A stretch of 64,000 nt of DNA from contig JAWZYU010000034.1 in the NCBI GenBank assembly GCA_038380435.1, positions 17,587,404 through 17,651,403 of the forward strand. Direction: 5' to 3'. The notes beneath the pieces are model-generated. The model did not search any database. It saw nothing but the letters and a program-made list of their open reading frames with translations, and had not been told where the DNA came from. The position numbers were made by a program, and so were the translations under genes. The stretch comes from Ryuthela nishihirai (Eukaryota; Arthropoda; Arachnida; Araneae; Heptathelidae). This document shows, one piece after another, positions 42,370-53,485 of this stretch. Positions within the stretch are counted from its first letter, which is position 1. Every line of letters begins with the position of its first letter.

Positions 42370-44458
42370 ATGTTATTTACCTCATCTTGTGTTAGTTCTA
42401 AATTAATATGTGTATTAACATATGATTTGACAAAATTTGTTTCACTATCATCTAATTGGATATCAGCAGTGTCATTTACAAAGAAAGAGCAGAGATCAGA
42501 AACAGATATTTCCCCAAATTTTGCTGATTTAAGCTTTAGTAAGCTTGTTATTTTTAATTTTTTTTTTCCAGCCTCGCATATATGTTGTAAAGACATGGTA
42601 ATTACACCTACTTAGCTGTCGCTACTGACAGAAGCTGGCTTCCAATTTGTGTGTTTGGAATTTTCCAAGCAGAATAAATTTCCTAATACAAATAATAATA
42701 AAAATAATTTGTATTAGGTGATTAGGAATAAATTTCCTAATCACCTAATACAAAGTGTAGAAGTCGTATAAATGATTTGGCGGTGTGAATAACAGAATCA
42801 AATGACTCTTTGCTTACGCCTCCATGATGTTTTCCAACCATGAAACGAACTGTTTCAGAAATTTAACTTGTGAATCTTCAATCGAATAGATTTGAAACAT
42901 ATTATGATTTTTTTTTCTAATCCTTTTGTTACATGATTTCTCATTTACTATTTCCCACCAATCTTTTATGATAGACAGAAAAGCTGCAGTGCCTTTCCAA
43001 TCCTCCCATAGAGGATTACCATGTTTTGGACCAAGCAATTCCAAAGCATTGATGTTAGACCTGTCAAACGCTTTTAAACACCAATTCAATTTCACATTTT
43101 GTTTCTGAACGTTTGATGGGTATAATGCATTTTCAGTCAAAAGATAGCCATATTTAACAACAGACTTTTTTTCCTCTAAATTGTAGTCATCTACCAACTA
43201 CTGAAATTTTGCTGATGTTTTTTCTGCTTTGTTATTTAAATCAGGTATTACAAAATGTTTTGTTTGGACTAACCAGTTATTTCGCACACGTTTTAACAAA
43301 TGAACAGTATCAATAAGCAAATAAAGTGGTCAAAAGGATGTGATGCCAATGGTTCTGGAAATTAACTATCATTGCGAAATAAATCAAACATTTTTCTATT
43401 AATTGAATTGTTATCAGTAATAATACTTAAACCATGATAACCAATTTCCTCAATGGCAAAAATACATTTCCTAGTGTGATCAAATAAGTTTTCTGCTGCT
43501 AAAGATTTTACTGGTAAGAAAGATATTCTTATTATTTGAAAACACTGATAATAACGTAATGGCATGTACAGAATGTGCTAGATTATCAATAGTGTTGTAT
43601 GAAGTACTCAGTATTCTTCCAGCTTTGTACTGAAAAGTTGGTTGAATATGAATTTCATCAATAAGTTATTATTTTCTTCCTTTGATTTAAAAGTAATACC
43701 TTTTTTTTTCAAATAATACACGATGTCATCATCAGAACCAGATGAACTTATAATATCCCCTGACATTCTCCTTAATAACTGAGAATGTGGAAGCCGTTTA
43801 ATTCCACACTGGCGTACAAATTCATAGAAAGCTGGAGATTTCATAAACAGAGTATGCAAATGGCAGCGTAACAGATAAATATGCAAAATGGTTTGGTGGC
43901 ACATTAAATAAATTTAATTGTTCAATGATAAAAGATACTGAATTCATTCTATCAACATACTCATTAGAGTTGTCTTTTAAATAGTTCAACATTTTGGTTA
44001 AGCAATAACAACGGAGTTTATGATAAAAGTGCAATAATTAGAATTAATAACATTATCTAGAGCTAAATTTTTAATAGTCGGAAGTATATGAAGAATTTCA
44101 TCCTAAGATTGCAAACAATGTGTGAAATATCCCAATTTTTTCTTTCGAAATTTCTAAATTATCAATATAAGTATTATATGATAAATTATTACTTATACGA
44201 ATATAATCTTTTACCTGAGGTGGAAGCTTTTCATTTTCTAATAAAATGAACTCCACCTTATTGGTATTTTTGACACAAATCCAATTATTGCAAATATTTT
44301 TTTCCTTTGTAACAAATTTTAACAAATCATTAAAATCTTAATATTATTGCTTTGTGCCAAATTCTCAATATCACCCAGAAATTGAGCTTTATACACCTTA
44401 TTTATACACCTCTTTTTTTCTGGGCATGTTACTCTTGTTGAGCTACTAATAAAAATAA

Positions 44459-44530
44459 TAAATACCCCCTCAAGCAGCTGCTTGCCACAGAGGTCTGACA
44501 GGAGCCTGTCAGTTTATATGCCACAGTAGG
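44459..44530 (-). mobile_element. SINE family 2 fragment in the THAP transposase
   Basis: Only the 3' third of the SINE: taccccctcaagcagctgct to tatatgccacagtagg. It breaks the transposase just after the THAP domain. Confidence 0.8.
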
Positions 44531-44726
44531 CTTCAGATAAATATGAAGTCTGGTTTGGAAAGATACTAGGATATGCATCTACAGCTAATTTTGGTGTGCC
44601 TCGTAAGACTTTTAAAGGGCCTTTATCACCGGGAAGTTCATCATAATATGTTATGAGCTTATCTTCAAAGTGTTTTTGGCACACGACACTCTCCTTATAA
44701 AATCCATGGAAATTTTTTCAGCCATG

Positions 44727-44936
44727 AGTCGTCCCGTGCCCGAGTGGTTAGCACGCTTGGCTACTGATCTGAGGAACCTGGATTCGAGCCTCAGGTAAGG
44801 CATGGATGTATGTGTCGTTTTTCTGCTGAGGTCCTGCCATCCTTTCGGACCTTCTACTATGGCATATAAACTGACAGCTTCCTGTCAGACCTCTGTGGCA
44901 AGTAGCTGCTTGAAGAGGTATATATTATTTTATAGT
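44727..44936 (+). mobile_element. SINE family 2 copy splitting the THAP domain
   Basis: Plus orientation: gtcccgtgcccgagtggtta head, box B ggattcgagcctc and end caagtagctgcttgaagagg. THAP codons are found on both sides, so it inserted into the zinc-finger coding sequence. Confidence 0.87.
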
Positions 44937-45163
44937 TGTTTTGCAGTTTCGTCTTTAGGAAAACGAAATCTTGCATATGGCCATCCACCATAATTACTAC
45001 GGCAGCCAGGAACACAACATATACATGGCATGATAATAATTACTATAAATATACTTCAATTTTAACAATATTATAAACAATATATATATATATAAAATAT
45101 AAATGTAATATTTATCTATAAAATGGAATAAAGAAATAACATCTAAAGACAAAGGAAGAGTGT

Positions 45164-45202
45164 GATAGCAATGGCGTGCATGCAATGCACGCCATTGCTA
45201 TC
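45164..45202. repeat. Perfect 18-bp hairpin
   Basis: gatagcaatggcgtgcat, loop gca, then its exact complement atgcacgccattgctatc. It lies 130 bases upstream of the THAP transposase start. Possibly a transposon end, terminator-like stem or young palindrome; not assigned. Confidence 0.9.
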
Positions 45203-45880
45203 ATGAATAAAACTATAAATAAAGCAAACAATTAATAATTAAGATACAAGCTTCGACTGGCATCTGATGGCACAGGCCAAATTACGTAACATCAGGCTTT
45301 CCCTTCAGACTGCTTTGGTCTGTGGCAACCATAACTCATTGGAAAATCAACGTACATGCTCCAAATTTTCAGATAATGTTTCAGGTTGTGGTCTGGATTG
45401 CAATCCAAATTTCAGGTCGAAAGTCCAAAAGGGGGGCTTGCTAAAAGCAAAAATATTTACCACGCTATTCCTACGGGAAAAGATAAACGATAATCGCCTG
45501 TAAAATATATTGTTGACATTTACTGCTCCCTAACTCTTAAAGTAAAGAGTTAAAATATTTAATTTTCTGCTGCAAATCTGATGGCTTTGCCAGATTCCCG
45601 ACATTTCCAAATGCATTATTGAAGCGGTCCATTGCATCTAGAGGCCCTATGCATCTAGGTTGGATTGGGAAGGTTAGGTAGGTTATTGCATTTAGGTTGG
45701 CTATCTCAAAATTGAACGCCATGTTTTGTCGTCGCTCGGATTGTTTAGCGTGCATAGCTGAATGTATTGCCCGGTACTTATGAATTCCGGAAAAGGGTAG
45801 GATAATATTTGATACAGATTTCAGTGTTCATGATTGGAAGCACTTTTAAAAATGGCTAAAAAAAGTAAATTTTAGGGCTT
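45203..45880. other. Unassigned interval
   Basis: No gene recognised. Somewhat richer in GC between 45250 and 45450, but no family features. Confidence 0.4.
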
Positions 45881-45892
45881 TTTTTTAAAAAA

Positions 45893-47228
45893 AAGATATA
45901 ATTTCGCTTTGTTGTCTGTCCGTCTGTAGACATCGAACTTTTTTGTTTATACAGATAAAAAATTCTTTTTGTGTTAGATAGGTATTAATGATACATTACG
46001 ATTTCCATTTTTCGAATCTCCCAAAAGTTATAACTGCGCCCTCTAACGGTGGAAAAATTTAAAATTCCAAAATATCAAATGAATATTCCAAACGATGTAG
46101 TTATGTTAGAAGTTTTTAAATTTTGGTGTTGAAATGTGAAGGTTACCATTGGCAACAATCACTTGACACTTAAGACCCCGGGGGGGGGGGGAGGTGAATG
46201 CAACGTTTTTTGTTTTAACAGAAAATTGTATGTTTTTATAGATAAATTTAAAAATTTTTTGGTTCCACAGGTATTGATGAAATATTACAATTTGCATTTT
46301 GGAAATTTCCCAAAAGGTATAATTGCGCTCTCTAACGGCGAAAAAAAAATTGAAAAATCCCAAAATTTAAAACGAATATTGCGAACGATGTAGTTACGCT
46401 AGAAATTTGAAATTTTGGTCATCAAATGTGACAGTTTTGAAAATTCCATTGACAATAATGAGTTGGTAGGTTGGGTTATTTTACCTCTGAGCGGCACTTT
46501 TTTGAATACCATGGGCTAAATTGCCAGGTTACATGGACCCCGAAGGCTCAGAGAAGGTTGGGGGAGGGGACCCACTGGAACAGCTGTTGGGAGACAGATG
46601 GTAGCCTCCCGTCAAGGCCATCCAACGTGTCCTTTAACGTGCACAGGGTATGGTTCTCCCGCAAACGGGGACACTGCTTAACGTCCCATCTGACGGACGG
46701 CAGTCTTTCCAAGTCCATCAGTGTCCCCTACTGACTGTGGACAGGACGGGAATTTTGCAGAGAAAATCTCAACTCTGACCTAGCTGCGGCTGAAACCTGG
46801 GAACTACAGATTATGAATCCTGGCACGCTACCAACTGAGGCCCTCACGCCCCCCCCAAAGGTAGGTAAGAAACTGAACGGTTTTGTTTTAAGAGATAATT
46901 GGAAACTTCTTTTTTAGTCGATCACTAATGAAGTGTAATTCGCATTTTCAAAGGTAGTTTTAATTTATATCATTAGAGATCATTAAATATCGAAACTGCA
47001 AAACTTTTAACGAATGTTTCAAGTGTTCTGTTTATGGTAGAAATTTCGGCGTGTAGAATTCTGTTATGGTAGAAATTCCACTGACAACAATGATCTGCCC
47101 ACTATTTTCGGAAAAACGAGAGAAAAGCAACTTTTTAAATTAAGAACTTAAAGACAAATACTTTTATGTTTTATTAGTACTAATGAAATACTACTATGTT
47201 CATTTCCCTCATCATATATTAAAAATAA
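45893..47228 (-). repeat. ~295-bp repeat family, inverted array with SINE
   Basis: Complement of the array at 20.7-21.6 kb: cgctttgttgtctgtccgtc and gtagacatcgaac (45897-45935), then units with gcgc(c/t)ctctaacg(g)c/gg, ccattg(g/a)caacaat and g(t/a)(a)aa(t/c)g(a/t)tgtagtta. At least four diverged units; SINE family 1 sits between two of them (46468-46856). A poly-G run is at about 46182. Confidence 0.65.
46468..46856 (-). mobile_element. SINE family 1, full copy
   Basis: Minus orientation: taggttgggttattttacct tail, gagaaggttgggggagggga, ggcttaacgtcccat-like block, gataaa/gaaaatctcaactctgacc, box B and tRNA-like 5' end at about 46850. Full length but diverged (box B ggctgaaacct). Target duplication uncertain. 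Confidence 0.85.
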
Positions 47229-47347
47229 ATAACCCCTCAAGCAGCTGCTTGTGTAGAGGTCTGACAGGAGCCTGCCAGTTTATACGCCATAGTAGGTCCA
47301 TGACGATGGTGGGACCTTAACAGAAAAACAACACATATATCCATAAT
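47229..47347 (-). mobile_element. SINE family 2, 3' fragment
   Basis: taacccctcaagcagctgct, gtctgacaggagcctgccag and aacagaaaaacaacacatat match the 3' half of the family 2 SINE; the tRNA-like head is missing. Confidence 0.78.
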
Positions 47348-47639
47348 TAAAGCTTTTAAGGAGTAAAAAAAGTAGTCAAAGGAAGAACTTCCTACTCTTT
47401 GGAAATGAGATTTCCATTTGCGCCAGAGGCGATATATGTTCTTCTAGTTATTTTGCACTTTCAAGTACCCTCTGACAATGGAAATTCGAACTACTTTATA
47501 AATGAGTAAATAAACTATTAATATTTTTTTAGTACCTGTAAGGAAAGTTTTCCATATATCTCTTAAAGCAGAAAAGTTGCATTTTACCAACGGGAGAAAT
47601 CATTACTGTTTGTAAACCAGTTGATCATTATTATTTATG

Positions 47640-48480
47640 ACCAAAAATTTAAGTTTCTAGCACAAAATAGATCATTTGCAATATTTATTTAAAGATTAAA
47701 TAAAGATTTAGTATTTTCCAGCTTTTTTTCGCTGCTAGAGGTCGCCTTTCGAGTTTTTATTCACCGCCTTTAGCACTCTCTAACACTGGAAATTCCAACT
47801 GATGGGTATTCGAAAAATGTAAACATTAATATTTTTGTGGAAAAAAATTTCGTCAACATACGGGATTCGAACCGCCATATCTCCAGGAACATGCCAGAGT
47901 ATGCTAACTTGTTGAACTAACGCCGGCTTTTTTCACAAAAAATAATTTATTGATTTATAGACGTTTAAACGTCTACAGGTAACGCTGAGATTATAAAATA
48001 TTGATTAAATCATTAATATTTTGTTAGTGCCTGTAAAACAAAAAGTAAAATATATATATATATTGTTTCGTTTATCTCTTTAGAAAAAGTTTCATTTTCG
48101 CACCCCCTTTTGGCTAAGACGGCAAAGTCTTTTTGCCATTGTAAGCCTTCGGACTATAATACTATACTATCAAAATTTCAGATTTCCAACGTAAATAGTT
48201 TGTAATATTCGTTTGAAATTTTAGCATTTTCCATCTTTTTTTCATCGCTAGAGGGCGCTATTAAAGTTATTGAAAATTGCGAATCGCAATATTTGTTCGA
48301 CACCTATCCAACCCGAAAAGAATTTTTTATTTAGCTCCAAAAGTAAAAAAAAAATGATTGTGTATAGATGGACAGACAACAGTAACAGAGAGACAGATAG
48401 GCGAACAAGTATTGGCATAGGCAGACGAGAAAGTGAAAACATTAGCTCGTTTTCCAAACGAACCTTAAAAGAAATTATTT
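47640..48480 (+). repeat. ~295-bp repeat family, further units
   Basis: Plus-oriented diverged units: ttcgctgctagaggtcgcct (~47728), tcatcgctagagggcgctat (~48240) and the terminal gacagacaacagtaacagag, gacgagaaagtgaaaacatt, agctcgttttccaaacga (48370-48465), corresponding to the end of the 20.7-kb array. The tRNA-like stretch at 47861-47927 lies between units. Confidence 0.6.
47861..47927 (-). other. tRNA-like sequence (pseudo-tRNA or SINE head)
   Basis: On the minus strand, gccggcgttagttcaacaag (box A-like) and ggttcgaatcccg (canonical box B) are spaced as in a tRNA, with a short run of sequence following. The acceptor stem does not pair well, so a functional tRNA is unlikely. Confidence 0.35.
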
Positions 48481-48639
48481 GTTAGTTTTCAGTTAGCTCA
48501 TTACACTTTTGCAGCCGATTGCCGTCTTCTGATGGAGTTTCTTGGAAAGAATATTAATTTATTTCTTTGAGTGAAATTTTTACACCCAAATACAGCGCAG
48601 TGAGGCATTCATAAAATATGACAGCTTTTATAGAGAAAA

Positions 48640-49310
48640 AAAGTGGTAAAAATATATAATACTATAACAACTGAGAAGTTTCAACTAGGAACGCCCACTA
48701 ACGACATAGGCTTTCGTCTCACGGTACGACAAAACATGGCGCCCATAAACCACGTGACTCAATCAACCAAGGGTAGTGAATCAGTGAGATGGCCAGCCTC
48801 TAACTATACAGGACATCTAATTGCATCTAGCGACATGATTTTCTAACCAAACATGGGGTCGGGCAGCGGGAACCTACCTACGAAATTCGGGACCTTTCGG
48901 TGAAGTACGTCGGGAACAACAGAATGCCAAAATCTGACGAAATAAATATCTCGATCGTTTGCCACGGGCTCTGAGAGCGCGCCGCCGAGTCAGCAATGAC
49001 CTTTGCAGCACCGGGAAATTCTTCGTATTCAAACTGTGTAAAATGTCGGGGTGAGGGATACAAAACTAACCATTAATGCAGGAAACAACAGAATATGCAG
49101 ATTAAAAGTGAGACATCAGCTGTCACAATTTGTGTAGAAACGAAGCCATGGGCCAAATGGAAACTTGATTTTTAAACCAATCAGCAAGGGATACTGTGCA
49201 CGAAATTTGGACCGTGTGGACGAATATCACTGGAGCCATAGGGTAGTAAAATCTGTGGTAACCAGTGGTGAAAGTAGATTATAGTTCTTACAGGTAAGAT
49301 TCAAAGCATA
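48640..49310 (+). promoter_or_regulatory. Possible host promoter / first exon
   Basis: GC-richer than its surroundings. It contains aaaacatggcgcccat (YY1-like ATGGCGC core) and accacgtgactc (E-box CACGTGAC) close together at 48734-48762, and further on ttcttacaggtaagattc (49287-49304), a good splice-donor match. No long reading frame. This could be a housekeeping-type promoter with a non-coding first exon, but the evidence is motif-level only. Confidence 0.25.
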
Positions 49311-49885
49311 GCTATGTGTGGAAAATCACAAATAGGCGGACATCCCACTGAAGTAATGAAACAGGTGAAGTGTATGGCCTTGAAAGCACAGTGTCCTTTA
49401 TTTTCTTTCTCCCTATGTTTTCAGCAAATAGGGAATGATTTATATCATTCGCTATTGCATATACCATTTGCTATACAAAATAGCGATGGATTTCTAATGT
49501 GAAGAAATATTAATATACCTAAATACTTGCTTAATCCGTGGTATTATTGGATTTCAGCCTTATTGAAAAAAATAATATGTAGAAGTTTTTAAAATTATTT
49601 TAGGACTAAAAACAGTTTTTAGAAAGAAAAATAACTTTTGACTCATATTGTAATTATGATCACTCAACTTGCATAATCTAAACCCAAATGCCAAATTATA
49701 GCATTTTTTTAGAATAACATTTATCGAAGATTATGTGTAAACTGTAAAATTCTTAAAGTTTAATCAATGATCATAAGTACGGAAATTTCGCTTCTGCGAT
49801 ATCCGGACAATAGATGCAAAATTGCAGGGTTCGCGTATCCAAAATGCGGTAGGATAAGAGTGACTTTTGCCAAAAAAAAAGATTC
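49311..49885. other. Unassigned interval
   Basis: AT-rich; nothing recognised. Confidence 0.4.
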
Positions 49886-50004
49886 GAGACGTTTTTGCTA
49901 AGCACTAGCAAAATCATCCAGAGTTAGACTATTAGTTTGCTAACTAATAATATAACGCTAGATGATTCTACTTGGCAATCAAAAGTGCTTAGCGAAAATG
50001 TCTC
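49886..50004. repeat. Palindromic element (long inverted repeat)
   Basis: Arms of about 55 bases, gagacgtttttgctaagcac... and its complement ...gtgcttagcgaaaatgtctc, with the centre attagtttgctaactaat. Mismatches and a small indel in the arms. May be a fold-back MITE; no target duplication identified. Confidence 0.75.
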
Positions 50005-50439
50005 TCATCTTTCCCATCCAGCCTATCGGAGTTTCGCATCCAGCCCTATATGTAAAAGCCCATTGGCATCCCAAAGCCTCCTTATATTTGCTTAAGACAA
50101 AGCTCTAGTTGGTCAACGCCAGTCTTCTAATGGACTTGGAAGAATTCTCTCTATTCTTCCCTAGCCTTAATCGTCTCCGATAAACAAAAGGGTCCAAGAA
50201 AAGGAACATCAAATTAAAGTGTTACGTCAAATAAATTTGCTTGTTTATAATGCAAAATTGCTGGACTTTTTCGTTCAGTTCCATAGCCATTGTTCGTCAA
50301 GTTAAAACCGAAATCACGCTATAGCATTATTTTTATATGAAAATTAATTCTTGGTGTAATTAAAAAGTTGATAATAATCTTTATCAAGTTGATAGTCATA
50401 ATTTATTGTTACAATGATTCTGATATTTCGGGGTCTGAA

Positions 50440-50560
50440 AGGGCTGACGTTAACAGAGAGACGGACAGACTTACGAACAAGTTTTGGCATAGGCAGACGA
50501 CAAAGTGAAAACAGCTCGTTTTCCAAGCGAATCAAAAGAAATTATAGATATATAAACGAA
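50440..50560 (+). repeat. Terminal fragment of the ~295-bp repeat family
   Basis: gttaacagagagacggacag, ggcataggcagacgacaaag, gtgaaaac and agctcgttttccaagcgaat repeat the end of the unit at 48370-48465. Confidence 0.65.
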
Positions 50561-50577
50561 CCTATAAAGAAATTATA

Positions 50578-50880
50578 GCTCAGCCCGCTAAAATGGCTAG
50601 AAAAACCGGCCCCAAAATTAGCACTCAATGATGGCCAATCAATGATAAATACGTTTAAAAAAATACTATTTTCAAAGTTAAAAAAAAAAGCTCAATTCCT
50701 ATATTTTTAAATGCCAAATTTGAAAAAAAAAAAAAAGATTCGAGTGAAAGCTGAATTATGCAGGAAAATTAAGTATAAATGAATTGTGCAAATGTTTTAG
50801 AATATATTCAAATGCCGGAACAAAAAATTTGTTAAAAAGTTTTAAAGATAATTAAAAGTATGAATCTAATGTATACAAAT
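50578..50880 (+). repeat. ~300-bp dispersed direct repeat, copy 1
   Basis: Matches 53188-53485 in the same orientation: ccgctaaaatggctagaaaa, atcaatgataaatacgttta, gattcgagtgaaagc and agataattaaaagtatgaat occur in order. Non-coding and A-rich; no terminal repeats seen. Confidence 0.85.
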
Positions 50881-53187
50881 ATTATAAATTGCGTTATCAA
50901 AAGTTAAATTCCAAGGGATGTAAGAAATGAAAAAGCGTTAGACAATTAAATTTTAGTTGCTTAATTTTTTTCATACCCCTCAAACAACTGTTTTCTCACA
51001 GATCTGATAAGAGCCTATCAATTTTAAGCGTTATAGGACTTGTTAGGAAGGCGAGTAGAAGTAGAAAGATAATGCGAGAAAGAAAATCCATACTTGTAAA
51101 GTCCAGACCCCAGATCCCATAAATTTGAAGCGAAGCACTGATCAGCAGCACGATGATTACAACTCAATAAATTTTACAAATGCGGTTAACAACCACGCAG
51201 TTTTCGTTGATCATTTTGAAATTTCTGTAGGCCTTATTCATGTAATAGTTTCCATGATTTTAAATTTATTTTTTACTGACAACACTGTTGGCATGCTGCG
51301 AGTCAGTACTAACAAATATACTGAATTCCGTGCAAATGATAGGCTCTTAATAGTCGAAACTGGAAGTTCAGTATGATCTGATGAAAAATGAGGATTCATT
51401 GCAATTATCTTGATCATGGGACTTTTTCGGATGCCAAAAAATCTCGCACTGCAGGTACGAATTACGAGTCAGAAATTTTTTTAAATAAATTAAAATTATT
51501 CAATTATTAATCTTTGACATCAAACAAACAAACAAAAAAAACATTGGAATATTGTTACAAAGAGAAAATTAGAACAATCTGAAGTTTCCTTTTTCAAATT
51601 TTATAAACGAAGTAACTGCCCTGAAACAAAAAATCGTTTTCCCCATCATGGCGACAAGATTCGGCCAGAAAATATTTTATGAAGGGCCTAAACTTGTGAG
51701 GAGCGATGGAGCTAGGAGATAAAGTAAAAGATTTGATAGACGTGTAATACCTGTAACCTTCAAGTAAACTTTTCAAAAGTAGATATATTTACTTTTTTTT
51801 GTTAAAGTTTGTAATTAGATATAAATAAATAAAAAGTTCTTGTTAAAAAAATTAATACACAACAAAATTCATTTCTTAGATCTTACTCTTTCAATTATTT
51901 TCCGTCATAGAATTTCGGAGTGTGCATACTCTCCGTATATATGTATGTACTCTGAATCCATTCTATTTTGAATCCTCATACCTTTCGGAGATGGCGAAGC
52001 AGACCACCAGTTTTTGAACTGGTTAGAGAGGCAATTTAATATTTGAAATTCATAGCAAATATTTCCTGCCTTAGTAGGAGTGGCTACTGCAGGCCATTCA
52101 GGACATTTCGTCGGGCTACACACTAAGTAGTGTCTCAAAATTGAGAAACACAAATGAAAAGTTAAATTTATCCAATAAGAAGGAAAAGAAAAAATACTTT
52201 TTTTTCCCTATCTTACACTTTTTTAGGTTTCTTCTGTATCACTTTCGTAAGGAAGACAGTCAATAGCTAAAGAGAGGAGCAGGGGAGCTTGTATAAACTG
52301 AGAGCTACATTTGCAGAAGGAGGAAGTGGTGCGACTTTCCGTGAGGACTGTCGGGGGAGGGGGAAGATCCATCTTTATTTCGTGTCTCTGGACGAAAAGG
52401 GAATATTTCGTATTTTGATCCAGACACCTAAAGGCTGTATTTTACTGGGTGCGCCAATATTATAAATTGCCGTTGAACCAAAGGCATCATATTAAAGTAG
52501 GTCTTCATGCAATTTTGAAATGCGATATTCTTTTCAAGTTGTTTTGGTTATCCAGTTTAGCCACTTTTTTCGTGTAATTTATACTCATCTAATCTCTATG
52601 GCGTATAAACTGAGAGGCTGTGAAGTCTGACAGGACCTGTCAGATATATATATATTTATTTTTTCTAATTTAGCATGAAGTTATATTGTTTTTTTATACT
52701 GCCCACATAGCATTACCACATGATGTATTCAATAGAGCCAATGTTTTTGTAGTGTTATAAAAATTTACGAGCCACCACAGTGTGCAGTGATATCACTTTG
52801 CCTGGTGGTGCCGCCGCAGCAGCTGGGATCCGGGTTCGAATACTGGGTAATAGCATATTTGTTTATTCTGTGCTATTCTGCAAGAAGGCCTGTATAATTT
52901 GGAAGTAGCTTCAACTACCATTTTCTGTTTTCTATGTAACTTATCAAGAAAAAAGAAAGTTACAAATACTTCGCTTACAGTTAGGTTTGCCACCTTTCCG
53001 CTTTTCATCCAGAAACTCCCAAGTTTTGACATCTATCTTAAGACTCCAGTTTTGGAAAACAAATCTCGAGTTTCGCCAATTACGTTTTTGAAATGATCAA
53101 ACAGATGCTGACGTTTGTACTACCACGGCCTACGCAGGTTTTGAAATATGTAGATCCGTAGATTGCATAAACGATTGCCAGGTTCAA
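50881..53187. other. Mostly unassigned, with SINE family 2 shreds
   Basis: 50975-51050 (cataccccyc-like start, cagatctgataagagcctat) and 52600-52648 (tggcgtataaactgagaggc, tctgacaggacctgtcag) are decayed pieces of SINE family 2, minus and plus respectively. The rest, including a GC-richer patch at 52270-52440, shows no recognisable gene. Confidence 0.4.
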
Positions 53188-53485
53188 CCAAGCTCAGTCC
53201 GCTAAAATGGCTAGAAAAACCAGCTCCAAAAATTAGCACGTTCCTTCGAAATCAATGATAAATACGTTTAAAAAAATATTATTTTCAAAGTTAAAAAAAA
53301 GTCCAGTTCCTATATTTTTTAATGCTAAATTTGAAAAAAAAAAAGCAAGATTCGAGTGAAAGCAGAGTTAAGCAGGAAAACTAAGTATAAATAAATTGTG
53401 CAAAATTTTCAGAATATATTCAGAAGCCGGAACAAAAAGTTTGATAAAAAGTTGTAAAGATAATTAAAAGTATGAATCTAAATAT
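53188..53485 (+). repeat. ~300-bp dispersed direct repeat, copy 2
   Basis: Second copy of 50578-50880, with roughly one difference every ten bases and several small indels by eye. Confidence 0.85.

Larger units (their letters stand above)
42290..45031 (-). pseudogene. THAP-domain P-like transposase (THAP9-like) pseudogene
   Basis: Minus strand. ATG at 45031 opens a THAP zinc finger: MPCICCVPGCRSNY, FRFPKDETAKQL, then after a SINE, FYKESVVCQKHFEDKL and AYPSIFPNQ (44530-44700). Downstream pieces: a helical region (44098-44325), FVRQCGIKRLPHSQLLRRMS (43608-43904), FAIEEIGYHGLSIITDNNSI-NRKMF with a likely catalytic Asp (~43390-43450), YGYLLTENALYPSNVQKQNV and LNWCLKAFDRSNI (42814-43197), and a C-terminus ending IIYTVGYACHNIKKK (42288-42596) that runs into the minisatellite. 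This order fits P-superfamily transposases, which bind ends through THAP. Stops and frame breaks occur between every piece. Terminal repeats were not identified. Confidence 0.65.

Noticed and set aside
49314..49502. 62-codon plus-strand frame after the possible splice donor
   Set aside because: No motif, ordinary length by chance, starts after the donor site.
52793..52860. tRNA-like box B (gggttcgaatac) with a Gln/Ala-rich codon run nearby
   Set aside because: No convincing box A at the right distance and no acceptor pairing.
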